Assembly: GCF_036416795.1 (NCBI RefSeq)
Contig: NZ_CP143867.1
Coordinates: 62,001-126,000 of the forward strand
Length of the DNA: 64,000 nucleotides
Reading direction: 5' to 3'
Source: Bacteroides sp. MSB163
Lineage (GTDB): Bacteria > Bacteroidota > Bacteroidia > Bacteroidales > Bacteroidaceae
Shown here: positions 18,001 to 25,900 of the stretch, piece after piece
Layout of the letters: the number at the start of each line of letters is the position of its first letter
Position numbering within the stretch: the stretch's first letter is position 1
The notes under the pieces: generated by a model
The model's input: the letters and a program-made list of their open reading frames with translations, nothing else
Told to the model about the DNA's origin: nothing
The model's database searches: none
Made by a program: the position numbers and the translations under genes

Positions 18001-18100
18001 TCACGGCATTGATCTCCGGATCAAGCCACTCTTTAAAGGACTGTGCATTTGCAGTCAGAGCCAGGGCTGCAAAGAGTCCGGTAATAAGATGTTTCTTCAT
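15005..18100 (-). CDS. GH2 beta-galactosidase (LacZ-type)
   Basis: A 1031-residue exported enzyme that removes terminal beta-galactose from oligosaccharides. A signal peptide (1-19) is followed by a jelly-roll sugar-binding domain (about 60-230), an immunoglobulin-like domain, a TIM barrel with acid/base Glu460 in SLGNEAGFGPN and nucleophile Glu524 in IQCEYAHAMGN, and the C-terminal beta-galactosidase small-chain domain (about 740-1020, with FRFGMQMQMP and YYGRGPVENYSDR). Length and motifs match LacZ closely; most gut Bacteroides GH2 galactosidases act in the periplasm. A likely separate promoter (-7 at 18157-18164) with repeats lies just upstream, so it may have its own control inside the operon. 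In this context it probably trims beta-1,3 or beta-1,6 galactosyl units of arabinogalactan. Confidence 0.93.
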   Translation of the reverse strand: MKKHLITGLFAALALTANAQSFKEWLDPEINAVNRAPMHTNYFAYESADAAMQGKKAQSTNYMTLNGTWKFSWVRNADQRPTDFWKVGFNDKGWDNLQVPAMWELNGYGDPIYVNTGYAWRNQFQNNPPEVPTENNHVGSYRREIIVPADWKGKDIIAHFGSVTSNMYLWVNGRYVGYSEDSKLEAEFDLTPYLKPGQTNLIAFQVFRWCDGTYLEDQDFFRYSGVGRDCYLYARNKKRIQDIRITPDLDEAYKNGSLRVTLDLKGSGNVNLELLDATGKAVATETAKGSGTILMNVENPHKWTAETPYLYTLRATLQGSNEVIPVKVGFRKIELKGDQILVNGQAVLFKGADRHEIDPDGGYVVSPERMIQDIQVMKKFNINAVRTCHYPDDNLWYDLCDQYGLYVVAEANVESHGMGYREKTLAKRADYAKAHMERNQRNVQRGFNHPSIIFWSLGNEAGFGPNFEACYRWIKNEDSSRAVQYEQAHGNEFTDIDCPMYADYKHMERYGQRTDAKKPLIQCEYAHAMGNSQGGFKEYWDLIRKYPNLQGGFIWDFVDQSVRWKGKDGVTIYAYGGDFNRYDGSDKNFCDNGLISPDRVPNPHMYEVGYYYQNIWTTPADLKNGEVNVYNENFFRDLSAYYLDWQLLANGKVIRTGRVEDLNVAPQQTAKVKLNIGKACECKEWLLNVTYRLKNREGLLPAGYAVAKDQLVLNPYKAPAMDLKNVEVVNTPTVAPQIQENDWRYLIINGDNFRLEFNKHTGYLNRYNVAGTELMNEDAELAPNFWRAPTDNDFGAGLQQKFAAWKNPGLKLTSFKWETVDNQTVVRAEYEMKNVSAKLDLTYLINNKGAVKVTQKMTADPEAKVSHMFRFGMQMQMPKTFETVEYYGRGPVENYSDRNHCTDLGLYRQSVDEQFYSYIRPQETGTKTDIRWWKQLNDAGRGLQIVADAPFSASALHYTIESLDDGWDKGQSHSPEVKEANLTNLCIDKAQMGLGCVNSWGAWPLPQYQLPYGDYEFTFILTPVQHGIEIE

Positions 18101-18120
18101 GGATATAAAATTAGTATGTT

Positions 18121-18158
18121 TGTAGCGGTACGAAGAATATTTTCTGCATACCGCTACA
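18121..18158 (-). promoter_or_regulatory. dyad over the predicted GH2 transcription start
   Basis: TGTAGCGGTA (18121-18130) and TACCGCTACA (18149-18158) form a perfect 10-bp inverted repeat separated by 18 bp. The right arm overlaps the -7 box at 18157-18164 and spans the expected start point, 20-60 bp before the GH2 ATG. It could be an operator or a 5-prime leader hairpin. Confidence 0.4.
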
Positions 18159-18164
18159 AAGATA
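18157..18164 (-). promoter_or_regulatory. -7 box for GH2
   Basis: The minus strand reads TATCTTTG, the best form of the Bacteroides -7 consensus, 57 bp upstream of the GH2 ATG. Two direct repeats (18185-18224) lie immediately upstream. No -33 TTTG is found at the standard spacing, which suggests activator dependence. Confidence 0.5.
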
Positions 18165-18184
18165 GGGTGAATGAACTTTTTTTA

Positions 18185-18224
18185 GGGGGAATAATAGTTC
18201 AAAAAAGGGGGAATAGAGTTCAAA
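18185..18224 (-). promoter_or_regulatory. tandem direct repeat upstream of GH2, candidate activator site
   Basis: Two copies of GGGGGAATA-n-AGTTCAAA (18185-18203 and 18207-18224) are spaced 21-22 bp apart, two helical turns, just upstream of the GH2 -7 box. This geometry suits AraC-type activators. The GH51 stop is at 18235-18237, so the sites are fully intergenic. Confidence 0.45.
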
Positions 18225-18234
18225 GAGCTTGTAA

Positions 18235-20166
18235 CTATTCCATCCGGTACACTCCGAACGAACGTGGTTCAAGTTTCAGTTTCAGAGATTGCCCTTCTAC
18301 CTGTACCGGACGTACACGGGGAACAATCGCTTCCTGATCCAGCGTATTTACTGTGCGCCAATTGTCATTCTGTAAGTAAGTGCAGGAACCGGCAACCAAC
18401 TGACGTTTCTTCAAACCATTGAAATCGATCTGAACATCGGCAGGCTTACTGCTTGCATTCACCAGTTTCAGGATGATTTCTCCGGTAGGTGCATTCAGTG
18501 CAGCTGTTGCATAGAGGCTGTCCTGCCCCGCTACTGCTTTGCCATCCATCTTCAGGCTGAGCACATCGGTACCGGCATTCATGCCGTACATTTGCTGAAC
18601 GTAATAGTTCGGTGTGCGCATCATGCGCAGGTTATCGAACCAGATCAGGTCCGGATTCCACTGCCAAGCGTCTACGTGGGCAAACAACGGCGCATAAGTA
18701 GCCAGATGAACAACATCCGCATTCCGTTCCAGTCCCGTCATAAAGGCAGCTTCGGAAAGGGCGGCGAGGAAGTTGTTATCCTTCTTCGTGGAATGATCGT
18801 GTGAAGCATATTCTCCGGCGAAAACCTTCGGACCTTTACGGTCGTAATTGTCATAGCGTGACGCATTGCCAAAGAACCAATCAGGATTCATGTAGTAGTG
18901 TTCGTCCACCAGGTCTACACCGATACGCTTCATTTCGGGCCAGAGATAATCGAATTTATCACCGCTGGCACTCGGGCCGGAGCTACCTACAACCTTCACA
19001 TTAGGGTATTTCGCACGGATAGCTTTTGTGAAAGCTTCCAAACGTTCTACATAAACCTTGTCCCACTGTTCATTACCGATACCGATCATCTTCAGATTGA
19101 AGGGTTCGGGATGTCCCATATCGGCACGCACCTTTCCCCACTTGGAAGTAACAGGGCCGTTGGCAAATTCAATCAGGTCGAGTGCATCCTGTATGTACGG
19201 ATCGAGTTCATCCATCGGAACTACTTCGTTGCTTTCGTACTGGCAGGAGAGCCCGCAGCTGATTACCGGAAGAGGTTCTGCACCAAGGTCTTCGCTCAAC
19301 AGGAAGTATTCGAAGTAACCAAGTCCCAAAGTCTGGAAATAGTCAGGGAAGGCCTTATGTTTGAAGGTGTAGTTCCAGCGGTTTTCATTCAGAGGGCGAT
19401 TTTCAACAGGACCTACGGAATTCTTCCACTGGTAACGGGTTTCAAGACTGTTACCCTCGATGATACAACCACCGGGGAAACGGAATACGCCCGGGTTAAG
19501 GTCATAAAGGGCTTGTGCGAGGTCGGCACGCAGACCATTCTCACGTCCTTTCCAAGTATTCACAGGAAACAGGGAGATATGGTCCATATCTACCGTCCCC
19601 TGTGTTTCGAGGACGATACGCAGGCGGGCATGAGCGTCTGTGAAAGGAGATTTCAGCACCGCCGTCAGCTTTTGCCAGTTATTGCCGCTGACTTCGATTT
19701 CTTTCTTCAACAGATTCTGTGCATTGGAGTTAACGAGCTCGATGGAGAGCTTCATCGGCTTCGCATCCGGCGTGCGGGCATAAACGGAGAAACGGTATTC
19801 TTCGCCTTGCTTCACACCGATGCCGCGGTAACCTTCATTATCCAGTCCGGCACGCAGTAGGCGGCCGTCGTTCACTACGCGTACATAGTGAGGATTGCGG
19901 TCAAAACAAGGATCTGCATCCAGAACGGTTACATTACCGAAAGGCACCCAACCCACGAAAGGTTGTGGGAATTCAAAAGAACGGTTCTTTACCAGTTCGG
20001 CATACAGACCTCCATCGGCACCAAAGTTGATATCTTCGAAAAAGATGCCATACATTTCAGGTTGTATCTTTGCCGTCGGTTTGGAAACGTCGACGGTCAT
20101 CACATGCTGCTGCGCCTGCACACCCAGTGCAAGGGACAGGACTAAAAGGGTGGTTAGTTTTCTCAT
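18235..20166 (-). CDS. GH51 alpha-L-arabinofuranosidase
   Basis: A 643-residue exported retaining arabinofuranosidase that removes alpha-L-arabinofuranose side chains. A signal peptide (1-18, ending GVQAQ) is followed by the GH51 N-terminal strand (MYGIFFEDINFGADGGLYAE), an inserted carbohydrate-binding-like beta-sandwich (about 70-190), a catalytic barrel with acid/base Glu366 (GIGNEQWDK) and nucleophile Glu452 (VFAGEYASHDH), and a C-terminal beta-sandwich. It shares strong motif identity with the downstream-numbered GH51 at 20200-22719 but lacks that protein's extra N-terminal domain. The two genes are 33 bp apart on the same strand, so they look co-transcribed and related by duplication. 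Confidence 0.93.
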   Translation of the reverse strand: MRKLTTLLVLSLALGVQAQQHVMTVDVSKPTAKIQPEMYGIFFEDINFGADGGLYAELVKNRSFEFPQPFVGWVPFGNVTVLDADPCFDRNPHYVRVVNDGRLLRAGLDNEGYRGIGVKQGEEYRFSVYARTPDAKPMKLSIELVNSNAQNLLKKEIEVSGNNWQKLTAVLKSPFTDAHARLRIVLETQGTVDMDHISLFPVNTWKGRENGLRADLAQALYDLNPGVFRFPGGCIIEGNSLETRYQWKNSVGPVENRPLNENRWNYTFKHKAFPDYFQTLGLGYFEYFLLSEDLGAEPLPVISCGLSCQYESNEVVPMDELDPYIQDALDLIEFANGPVTSKWGKVRADMGHPEPFNLKMIGIGNEQWDKVYVERLEAFTKAIRAKYPNVKVVGSSGPSASGDKFDYLWPEMKRIGVDLVDEHYYMNPDWFFGNASRYDNYDRKGPKVFAGEYASHDHSTKKDNNFLAALSEAAFMTGLERNADVVHLATYAPLFAHVDAWQWNPDLIWFDNLRMMRTPNYYVQQMYGMNAGTDVLSLKMDGKAVAGQDSLYATAALNAPTGEIILKLVNASSKPADVQIDFNGLKKRQLVAGSCTYLQNDNWRTVNTLDQEAIVPRVRPVQVEGQSLKLKLEPRSFGVYRME

Positions 20167-20199
20167 GGTTGATATGATTAATAAGAATATTTTTAATTA

Positions 20200-22719
20200 T
20201 CATTTACCAACGACTTGATGAATACGTATCACTGTAAACGAATAAGCCGGCATTGAGTAAGAAAAGTCATTTCCTTCTACCTTGAAATCAGAAGAAGCGG
20301 GTTTAGCTCCTCTGTCTTTCGGATCACCTGTCAATATCGTTTTTGTAGCCGAAGGATTTACCAAAGTAACTCCGTCCAACTTCACCTGGGAAGAAACTTC
20401 CACCGGAAGCATATTCACTAACTTCACGATATAATCTCCGGTATTAGCGTCTTTCACAACTGATACTCCGACACGTTTCTTCACGGCATCCCAACCATTA
20501 TTCAGTTTTACCGTAGAAGACAGGTATTCGGTACCGGCGTTCTGACCATACATCTGTTGAGTATAGTAGCCTACTGTGGGTCTCACTTCCGTATTATTGA
20601 AATAGATCAAGTCCGGATTCCATTGTGTATGACCCTCTTTAGCCAACAACGGAGCATAGGAAGTCATTTCTACCACGTCACCGTTACGTTCTACGGCAGT
20701 TAGATAGAGAGCTTCGGCAAGCGCAGTTTCTACATTATTGGGGCGTCCCGGCAGGTGGGCGGCATATTCGCCTAAATAGACTTTCGCTTTGCTACGGTCG
20801 TAATGATCGTAATATTCCTGATTGTGAATCATCCAACCCGGTTCTACGTAATAGTGCTCGTCTACCATCGGTACACCCAGTTCGGTAGCAAGATCCCAAC
20901 CTACTTCATAATCCGTACCTTCGTAGAACGGACCGGTAGTACCAATCACGGTAACTTCAGGATGTTTTGCTTTCACTGCATCAAATATCATCTTAAAGCG
21001 TTCCACGAAGACAGGTGTAATCATGTCCTCATTACCGATACCGATGAACTTCAAGTTGAACGGTTTCGGATGTCCGGCTTCCGCACGCTTCTTACCCCAC
21101 ACGGTTTTGCGGGCATCTCCGTTGGCATATTCTATCAGGTCGAGAACATCTTGGATGTACTGATCCATTTCTTCCATCGGAACGCCACCCTGCTGTCCCA
21201 TGCAAGTCAGTTCATCCTTGGAATGGTGGGCGCAGGTACCAGAGTTCTGACAAGGTACACCGGCTGCAAGCACAGGTACGGGTTCCGCACCCATATCTTC
21301 ACAGAACAAGAAGTATTCGTGGTATCCCAGACCGCGTGTCTGATGGTATCCCCAAAGATTACGAAGCGGCTTGCGGGCTTCCAACGGACCTATAGAGCCT
21401 TTCCAATCATAAATATTATCTATTCCATCGCCATGAGCCACACAACCACCGGGGAAACGTACGAAACGGGGATGCAAATCGGCAAGCGTTTGTGCCAGAT
21501 CAGCGCGGAGTCCGTTCTTACGACCTTTGAAGGTCTTTTGCGGAAAGAGGGAAATCATATCCAGCGCATACTTGCTGACAGCCTGGGGAACAATGGACAG
21601 AGAGGCAGCCGTCGCATCACTTGTGGCTGTCAAGACTGCTTTCTGTTGTTTCCAATCTTTAGATGTTACATTTACGGCAGTTTGTGCTATAATTGTTCCA
21701 TCTTTATCAACCAAGTTCACAAGTACCTTGCCTCCTTTCCCCTCAAGCACTTTACCAAAGAGTGAGAAATCATATTTCTCACCTTTCCTCAGGGCTATGC
21801 CATCGAAACCGGCATTCACCAATGCTGTTTGTTCAGCTGCATTCACATCGAAAACAGCATAATGGGAGTTATTAGGATGAATAGGATTTTCCGTTGCAAT
21901 GCTCAATGTAGCATCACTGCCCTGAACACTCCAGGAGTGAGTACTATTCCAGTTCTGATCGTTACCACGGTCGGTCGGAGTATATTCAAAGTCACGGTTC
22001 TGAACCAGTTCGGCATACAAGCCACCGTCAGCTCCATAGTTGATATCCTCAAAGAAAATACCAATCAGATGCTTGCTAATTTCTTTCGCCTGACCTGCAT
22101 TCACCTGAATAGTAGCCTCTACAGGCTTGAGGTTGGCAAAACGTACAGGGTCTTGCTCGGTACGCTCGGCATTCAGTGACTGGCGGTATTTCTTATGTTC
22201 GGCATAGCGGATGATCTGCTGCACGGTAGTATAGGGAACTTCCTGCACCCAGCCTTCTTCTTCGGAACCGTTCACCAACACCTTCTTCTGAGTGGTGGGG
22301 TACACATCTTTGGGTTCATACTTGCTACGTTCTTCGGGAGAGAAATAACTCTGTGCTTCCCACTTCTGCAAGTCGGGAGAGGTTACATAGGCAAGTGCCT
22401 TACCGGTATTCGTAGCTTCCCAGATGCAATGCCATTTGCCATCAGCACGGGTTTGCATCAAATGGGGCTTGAACATAGTCTTTGCCCGTCCCCACGGACC
22501 GAAGTCGGAATTCACATAGGCAAATCCATCGGCCACGCTAAACCACTTCTCTCCGTCGGGACTCCAGGCAAACTTCAGGCCACTGCGTCCGTCACGGTTC
22601 GAATAGGAAAAGAGGTACACCTGATTCGGTTCATTCGTCACGCCCTCCACCTTTGCCTGCACAGGGAAGACAAAAGACAGGAGTAAACATACACTTAAAA
22701 ATCTAATCAATCTGTTCAT
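20200..22719 (-). CDS. GH51 arabinofuranosidase with partial beta-propeller N-terminal domain
   Basis: An 839-residue exported enzyme. After a signal peptide (1-22) comes a domain of about 165 residues with propeller-blade motifs (LKFAWSPDGEKW, ALAYVTSPDLQKWEAQ), like blades of GH43 or sialidase propellers but too short for a full five-bladed fold and without a GH43 DP base motif. From about 195 it is a normal GH51: GIFFEDINYGADGGLYAE, acid/base Glu564 (GIGNEDMIT), nucleophile Glu651 (VYLGEYAAHLP) and a C-terminal sandwich. The extra domain may bind carbohydrate or be a relic of a fused propeller. It is co-transcribed with the simpler GH51 downstream. A 30-bp inverted-repeat element separates it from GH97-GH43. 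Confidence 0.9.
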   Translation of the reverse strand: MNRLIRFLSVCLLLSFVFPVQAKVEGVTNEPNQVYLFSYSNRDGRSGLKFAWSPDGEKWFSVADGFAYVNSDFGPWGRAKTMFKPHLMQTRADGKWHCIWEATNTGKALAYVTSPDLQKWEAQSYFSPEERSKYEPKDVYPTTQKKVLVNGSEEEGWVQEVPYTTVQQIIRYAEHKKYRQSLNAERTEQDPVRFANLKPVEATIQVNAGQAKEISKHLIGIFFEDINYGADGGLYAELVQNRDFEYTPTDRGNDQNWNSTHSWSVQGSDATLSIATENPIHPNNSHYAVFDVNAAEQTALVNAGFDGIALRKGEKYDFSLFGKVLEGKGGKVLVNLVDKDGTIIAQTAVNVTSKDWKQQKAVLTATSDATAASLSIVPQAVSKYALDMISLFPQKTFKGRKNGLRADLAQTLADLHPRFVRFPGGCVAHGDGIDNIYDWKGSIGPLEARKPLRNLWGYHQTRGLGYHEYFLFCEDMGAEPVPVLAAGVPCQNSGTCAHHSKDELTCMGQQGGVPMEEMDQYIQDVLDLIEYANGDARKTVWGKKRAEAGHPKPFNLKFIGIGNEDMITPVFVERFKMIFDAVKAKHPEVTVIGTTGPFYEGTDYEVGWDLATELGVPMVDEHYYVEPGWMIHNQEYYDHYDRSKAKVYLGEYAAHLPGRPNNVETALAEALYLTAVERNGDVVEMTSYAPLLAKEGHTQWNPDLIYFNNTEVRPTVGYYTQQMYGQNAGTEYLSSTVKLNNGWDAVKKRVGVSVVKDANTGDYIVKLVNMLPVEVSSQVKLDGVTLVNPSATKTILTGDPKDRGAKPASSDFKVEGNDFSYSMPAYSFTVIRIHQVVGK

Positions 22720-22757
22720 GGTATATAAGATATATTGGGTTTAGAATTTGAATAATT

Positions 22758-22856
22758 TAATTTAATGAAGAATGAAGAATGAAGAATTACCATGCGGCAT
22801 ACTTGCATAGCGCAGCCTAATTTTTCATTCTTCATTCTTCATTCTTCATTAAATTA
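22758..22856 (-). repeat. intergenic hairpin with TGAAGAA tandem-repeat arms
   Basis: Perfect 30-bp inverted repeats at 22758-22787 and 22827-22856 are built from TGAAGAA units and end in ATTAAATTA. The 39-nt loop holds CCATGCGG and GCGCAGCCTAATT. The right arm ends exactly at the base before the stop codon of GH97-GH43 (22857-22859). The same loop core occurs, inverted, in the element at 25801-25900. It belongs to a repeat family and is not simply a terminator. Confidence 0.85.
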
Positions 22857-25784
22857 TCATTTTGCTTTCCAGTACTTTCTCAGCTTCTCAGCCTCTTTCT
22901 TAGTGATGTGGATTACTGCTCCATGTTTCGGTGAAGAGAAGTTAGTCGCCTTCATCACACCTTCATTGAAGTGTCCCAGATCTTTGAAGTTCACAAAGTC
23001 AGTGGTTTCACTGAAACCGAAATTATGAGGATTGATACCATAGATGTCATACATTACCACCCATTTGTCTTCGCCGATGCGCTTCCACATGTTAGGAGCT
23101 TCGCAGGCTTTCGGTTCCGGATCTACCCATTCCGGCAGGTAAGCATATCCACGGTTGATATACTTCGATACAGCTTGTTTGATGCCCGGTGTTCCGTCGT
23201 GAGCAACGTAAAACATGTGATATTTATCACCTACTTTCGTGATGTCGGCATCAATAGCTGATTTGGTAGCATCGGGATATTGGAACAATAGGCGGGGTTC
23301 TGTTTCCAGACCGTCGAAATCTTCGTTTACATAAGCATAGTACAGCATATTCCGTGCATTGCCCATGCGCATGGTGAAGTAGATCATTATTCTGCCTGCA
23401 TGTTCATCGTAGACCAGTTCAGGTGCCCAGGCACAACCGATCTCATCATATCCGGGGAAAGTCTTGTCAATACGGACCACATGGTGTGTCCAGTTTACAA
23501 GGTCTTTTGATTTCATCAGGACAAAACCACGGTTGTTACCCCAGCCGTATTTAGCTCCGTCACGCTCCCACTCGGTGTTGCGCAGACCTTTCTGTTGGGC
23601 AAAGATGTGCAGGTCGGTCATGGCAATGTAGAAAGTACCATCCGGTGCACGATAGATATGCGGGTCACGGATACCTTTCTGTTCGGCAATCGTATCACCG
23701 GCGATAATGGGCTGACCGTTATTTACATCCGTAAATGTATATCCGTCATCGCTGACTGCGAAATATAAACTATGTGTATCATCTTTGAAATAGGTAAACA
23801 GATAGGCTCCCATTTCCTTTTCATTCGTTTTCCAGTCCTGAACCAGTACGGCGCCACCTTGCGGTTGGAGGGTCAGTTGGAGTTTGCCGTCAGCTTTCAG
23901 TTTCAGAGTTTGCAACTGGGGTTGCAGTTCTTTATCATCATTATAGAATGAGAGAGTCTCTCCTGCAAGCATAGGTAATTCGAGTTTCAACTTCAGTACT
24001 TCTTTTGTACCGTTAACGGCAGCTACATACCATTGTTTGCCGTGACGACGTGCAACAACTGCATATTTTCCGGGATAACCATCAATAAAACGTGTTTCAT
24101 CCCACGTAGTAGGCACCTGTTTCATAAAATCCAGGCAAACTTGCGGGGCATCCGTCAGGTTGTTGGGTGCCAAAGCATAATTCTGAATAGGATTCTGGAA
24201 CAACACAGCTGTTGACAACTGGAATACATCCGTCGTGCGACGGGTAGTTCCACCATTGTTCCCCCGGTTCAAACGCTTGTTCAGGAAAGTACCGCCAAAT
24301 TCCATGCTGCCCACCGCATTACGGATAAAAGGATGCAGGCAGGCATTGAAAGCCTCTTCATCACAGAAATGTTGGTTGAAAATCAGATTCTCGGAAGCCA
24401 GTACCGCTTCGCTGCCTACATAGTTGGGATACATCCGCTCCCATCCGCGAGGCACTGTACAGCCGTGGAAGATTACCATCAGACCGTGATCGTCAGCATC
24501 ACTCAGAATACCTTCGTACAAACGCATGGTTTCCTGTTTGTCTCCACCGAAGAAATCGACTTTGATACCTTTCACACCCTGTTCCTGAAGCCATTTCATT
24601 TCACGCTTGCGGATAATCGGATCATCCATCATATTGACAGGCCCTTGCTCAATATCATTCCAGTAGCCGCTTGAACTGTACCACAGGAATACATCCACAC
24701 CCTTACCTTGTGCATAGTCAATGAGGGATTCCATACGCTTATGGCCGATTTTCGTATCCCACCAGTTGTCAATCAGCACATATTCATAACCCATTGCAGC
24801 AGCCAGATCAACATAACGCACCTGATCATCATAGTTGATACTGCCGTCCTGCCAGAGTATCCAGCTCCAGGTTCCACGTCCCATCTGATAATCATGCTCC
24901 GTTTCATACAACGGTTCCACTACATCCCAGATAACAGTGGTTTCTACAATAGGATTCAATGTCTCACCTACCGTAATCGTACGCCAAGGGGTAGAACCCG
25001 GTAAAGCGAAAGCGGGGGCAACTGTTCCGTTACCATTATTCTCTTCAGCCATCGGGAAAGCTACCGTATACAGATTTCCTTCTGTTACATCGCTCAGGCG
25101 CGAACCGCAATAGCGGCTGTCTACTCCTGTCTCACTGACAAGTACCCAGCCATTATCTCCTATGCGGAACAGGCAGGGGAAAGTATATCCATGTCCGTAT
25201 TGTGAACGGACATCCATCGGAGCATCCGCCTTATATTCTTCTTCATAACTCGGTTTTGTCCGCTTCCAGCCTATCATAGCATCACTTTGCGGACACATGA
25301 AGGTAGTAGTCTGTTCAGGAAAACGGAAGCCGGTCGCTTCGCTGTTCACAACAAGGCTTCCCCGCTCGCCCTGGCGGGGCAACGTATAGCGGAAAGCAAC
25401 ATCATTATTGCTCACACGGAATATTACGTCCATCTTCTGCCCTTTTGCATTGACAAAAGCACATACCAATTCATTGGCCTGATAGTGTATCTTGGAAGCT
25501 TTGATACGCGATTGCATGTAAACGGTATCAATTTTCCTTTCTTTATGCCCAGTCAGTTTCATTGCTTTCGCGAAGTCTCCCACATTGGTCTCCAGACCCA
25601 ACGGAGATGATTCCAACATCTGTTTCCCGCTATAGGTGAGAGAATACGATGCTTCCTTCCCTTCCGGGCACGAAACTGTTAGTTGTAATTTACCGTCAGG
25701 TCCGCTGACGGTTACATTCTGTGCTGTCAGCGGCAAGGCTACCGCCATACATAAAAAAGCTAATCCCTTCAGTTTGTTTTTCAT
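22857..25784 (-). CDS. GH97-GH43 bifunctional glycosidase
   Basis: A 975-residue exported two-enzyme fusion. A signal peptide (about 1-21) is followed by a GH97 N-terminal sandwich, a GH97 barrel (about 275-560) and its C-terminal domain. The barrel has Asp410 in GIKVDFFGGD; Asp at this place marks retaining GH97 enzymes (alpha-galactosidase or beta-L-arabinopyranosidase type), whereas inverting members use Glu. From about 660 a full GH43 propeller follows, with base Asp707 in GIRDPHIY and WAPELVYDEH. The ATG at 25784 is chosen because the longer frame begins with TTG. The GH43 part resembles the first GH43 domain of the next gene (25894-27816). Spacers on both sides contain tandem-repeat hairpins. 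The likely role is removal of terminal sugars from arabinogalactan side chains. Confidence 0.9.
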   Translation of the reverse strand: MKNKLKGLAFLCMAVALPLTAQNVTVSGPDGKLQLTVSCPEGKEASYSLTYSGKQMLESSPLGLETNVGDFAKAMKLTGHKERKIDTVYMQSRIKASKIHYQANELVCAFVNAKGQKMDVIFRVSNNDVAFRYTLPRQGERGSLVVNSEATGFRFPEQTTTFMCPQSDAMIGWKRTKPSYEEEYKADAPMDVRSQYGHGYTFPCLFRIGDNGWVLVSETGVDSRYCGSRLSDVTEGNLYTVAFPMAEENNGNGTVAPAFALPGSTPWRTITVGETLNPIVETTVIWDVVEPLYETEHDYQMGRGTWSWILWQDGSINYDDQVRYVDLAAAMGYEYVLIDNWWDTKIGHKRMESLIDYAQGKGVDVFLWYSSSGYWNDIEQGPVNMMDDPIIRKREMKWLQEQGVKGIKVDFFGGDKQETMRLYEGILSDADDHGLMVIFHGCTVPRGWERMYPNYVGSEAVLASENLIFNQHFCDEEAFNACLHPFIRNAVGSMEFGGTFLNKRLNRGNNGGTTRRTTDVFQLSTAVLFQNPIQNYALAPNNLTDAPQVCLDFMKQVPTTWDETRFIDGYPGKYAVVARRHGKQWYVAAVNGTKEVLKLKLELPMLAGETLSFYNDDKELQPQLQTLKLKADGKLQLTLQPQGGAVLVQDWKTNEKEMGAYLFTYFKDDTHSLYFAVSDDGYTFTDVNNGQPIIAGDTIAEQKGIRDPHIYRAPDGTFYIAMTDLHIFAQQKGLRNTEWERDGAKYGWGNNRGFVLMKSKDLVNWTHHVVRIDKTFPGYDEIGCAWAPELVYDEHAGRIMIYFTMRMGNARNMLYYAYVNEDFDGLETEPRLLFQYPDATKSAIDADITKVGDKYHMFYVAHDGTPGIKQAVSKYINRGYAYLPEWVDPEPKACEAPNMWKRIGEDKWVVMYDIYGINPHNFGFSETTDFVNFKDLGHFNEGVMKATNFSSPKHGAVIHITKKEAEKLRKYWKAK

Positions 25785-25800
25785 GATCAAATTATTATTT

Positions 25801-25900
25801 CAATTGACAATTGACAGTTGACAATTGACAATTAGGCTGCGCAACATTTGTCTCAAACGACCCTTCCGCATGGCAATTGTCATTTGTCAATTGTCAATTG
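25801..25900 (-). repeat. intergenic hairpin with AATTGACA tandem-repeat arms overlapping a stop codon
   Basis: The arms 25801-25827 and 25874-25900 pair over 27 bp with two mismatches and are made of AATTGACA/TTGACA units. The loop holds AATTAGGCTGCGC (25830-25842) and CCGCATGG (25866-25873), the reverse complement of the core in the element at 22758-22856. The stop codon of GH43-GH43 (25894-25896) lies inside the right arm, and the left arm begins 17 bp upstream of the next ATG. Confidence 0.85.

Noticed and set aside
18898..19860. 320-codon open frame on the plus strand
   Set aside because: It is antisense to a GH51 gene with both catalytic glutamates; a mirror-frame shadow caused by codon bias. 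The same holds for the 320-codon frame at 20803-21765.
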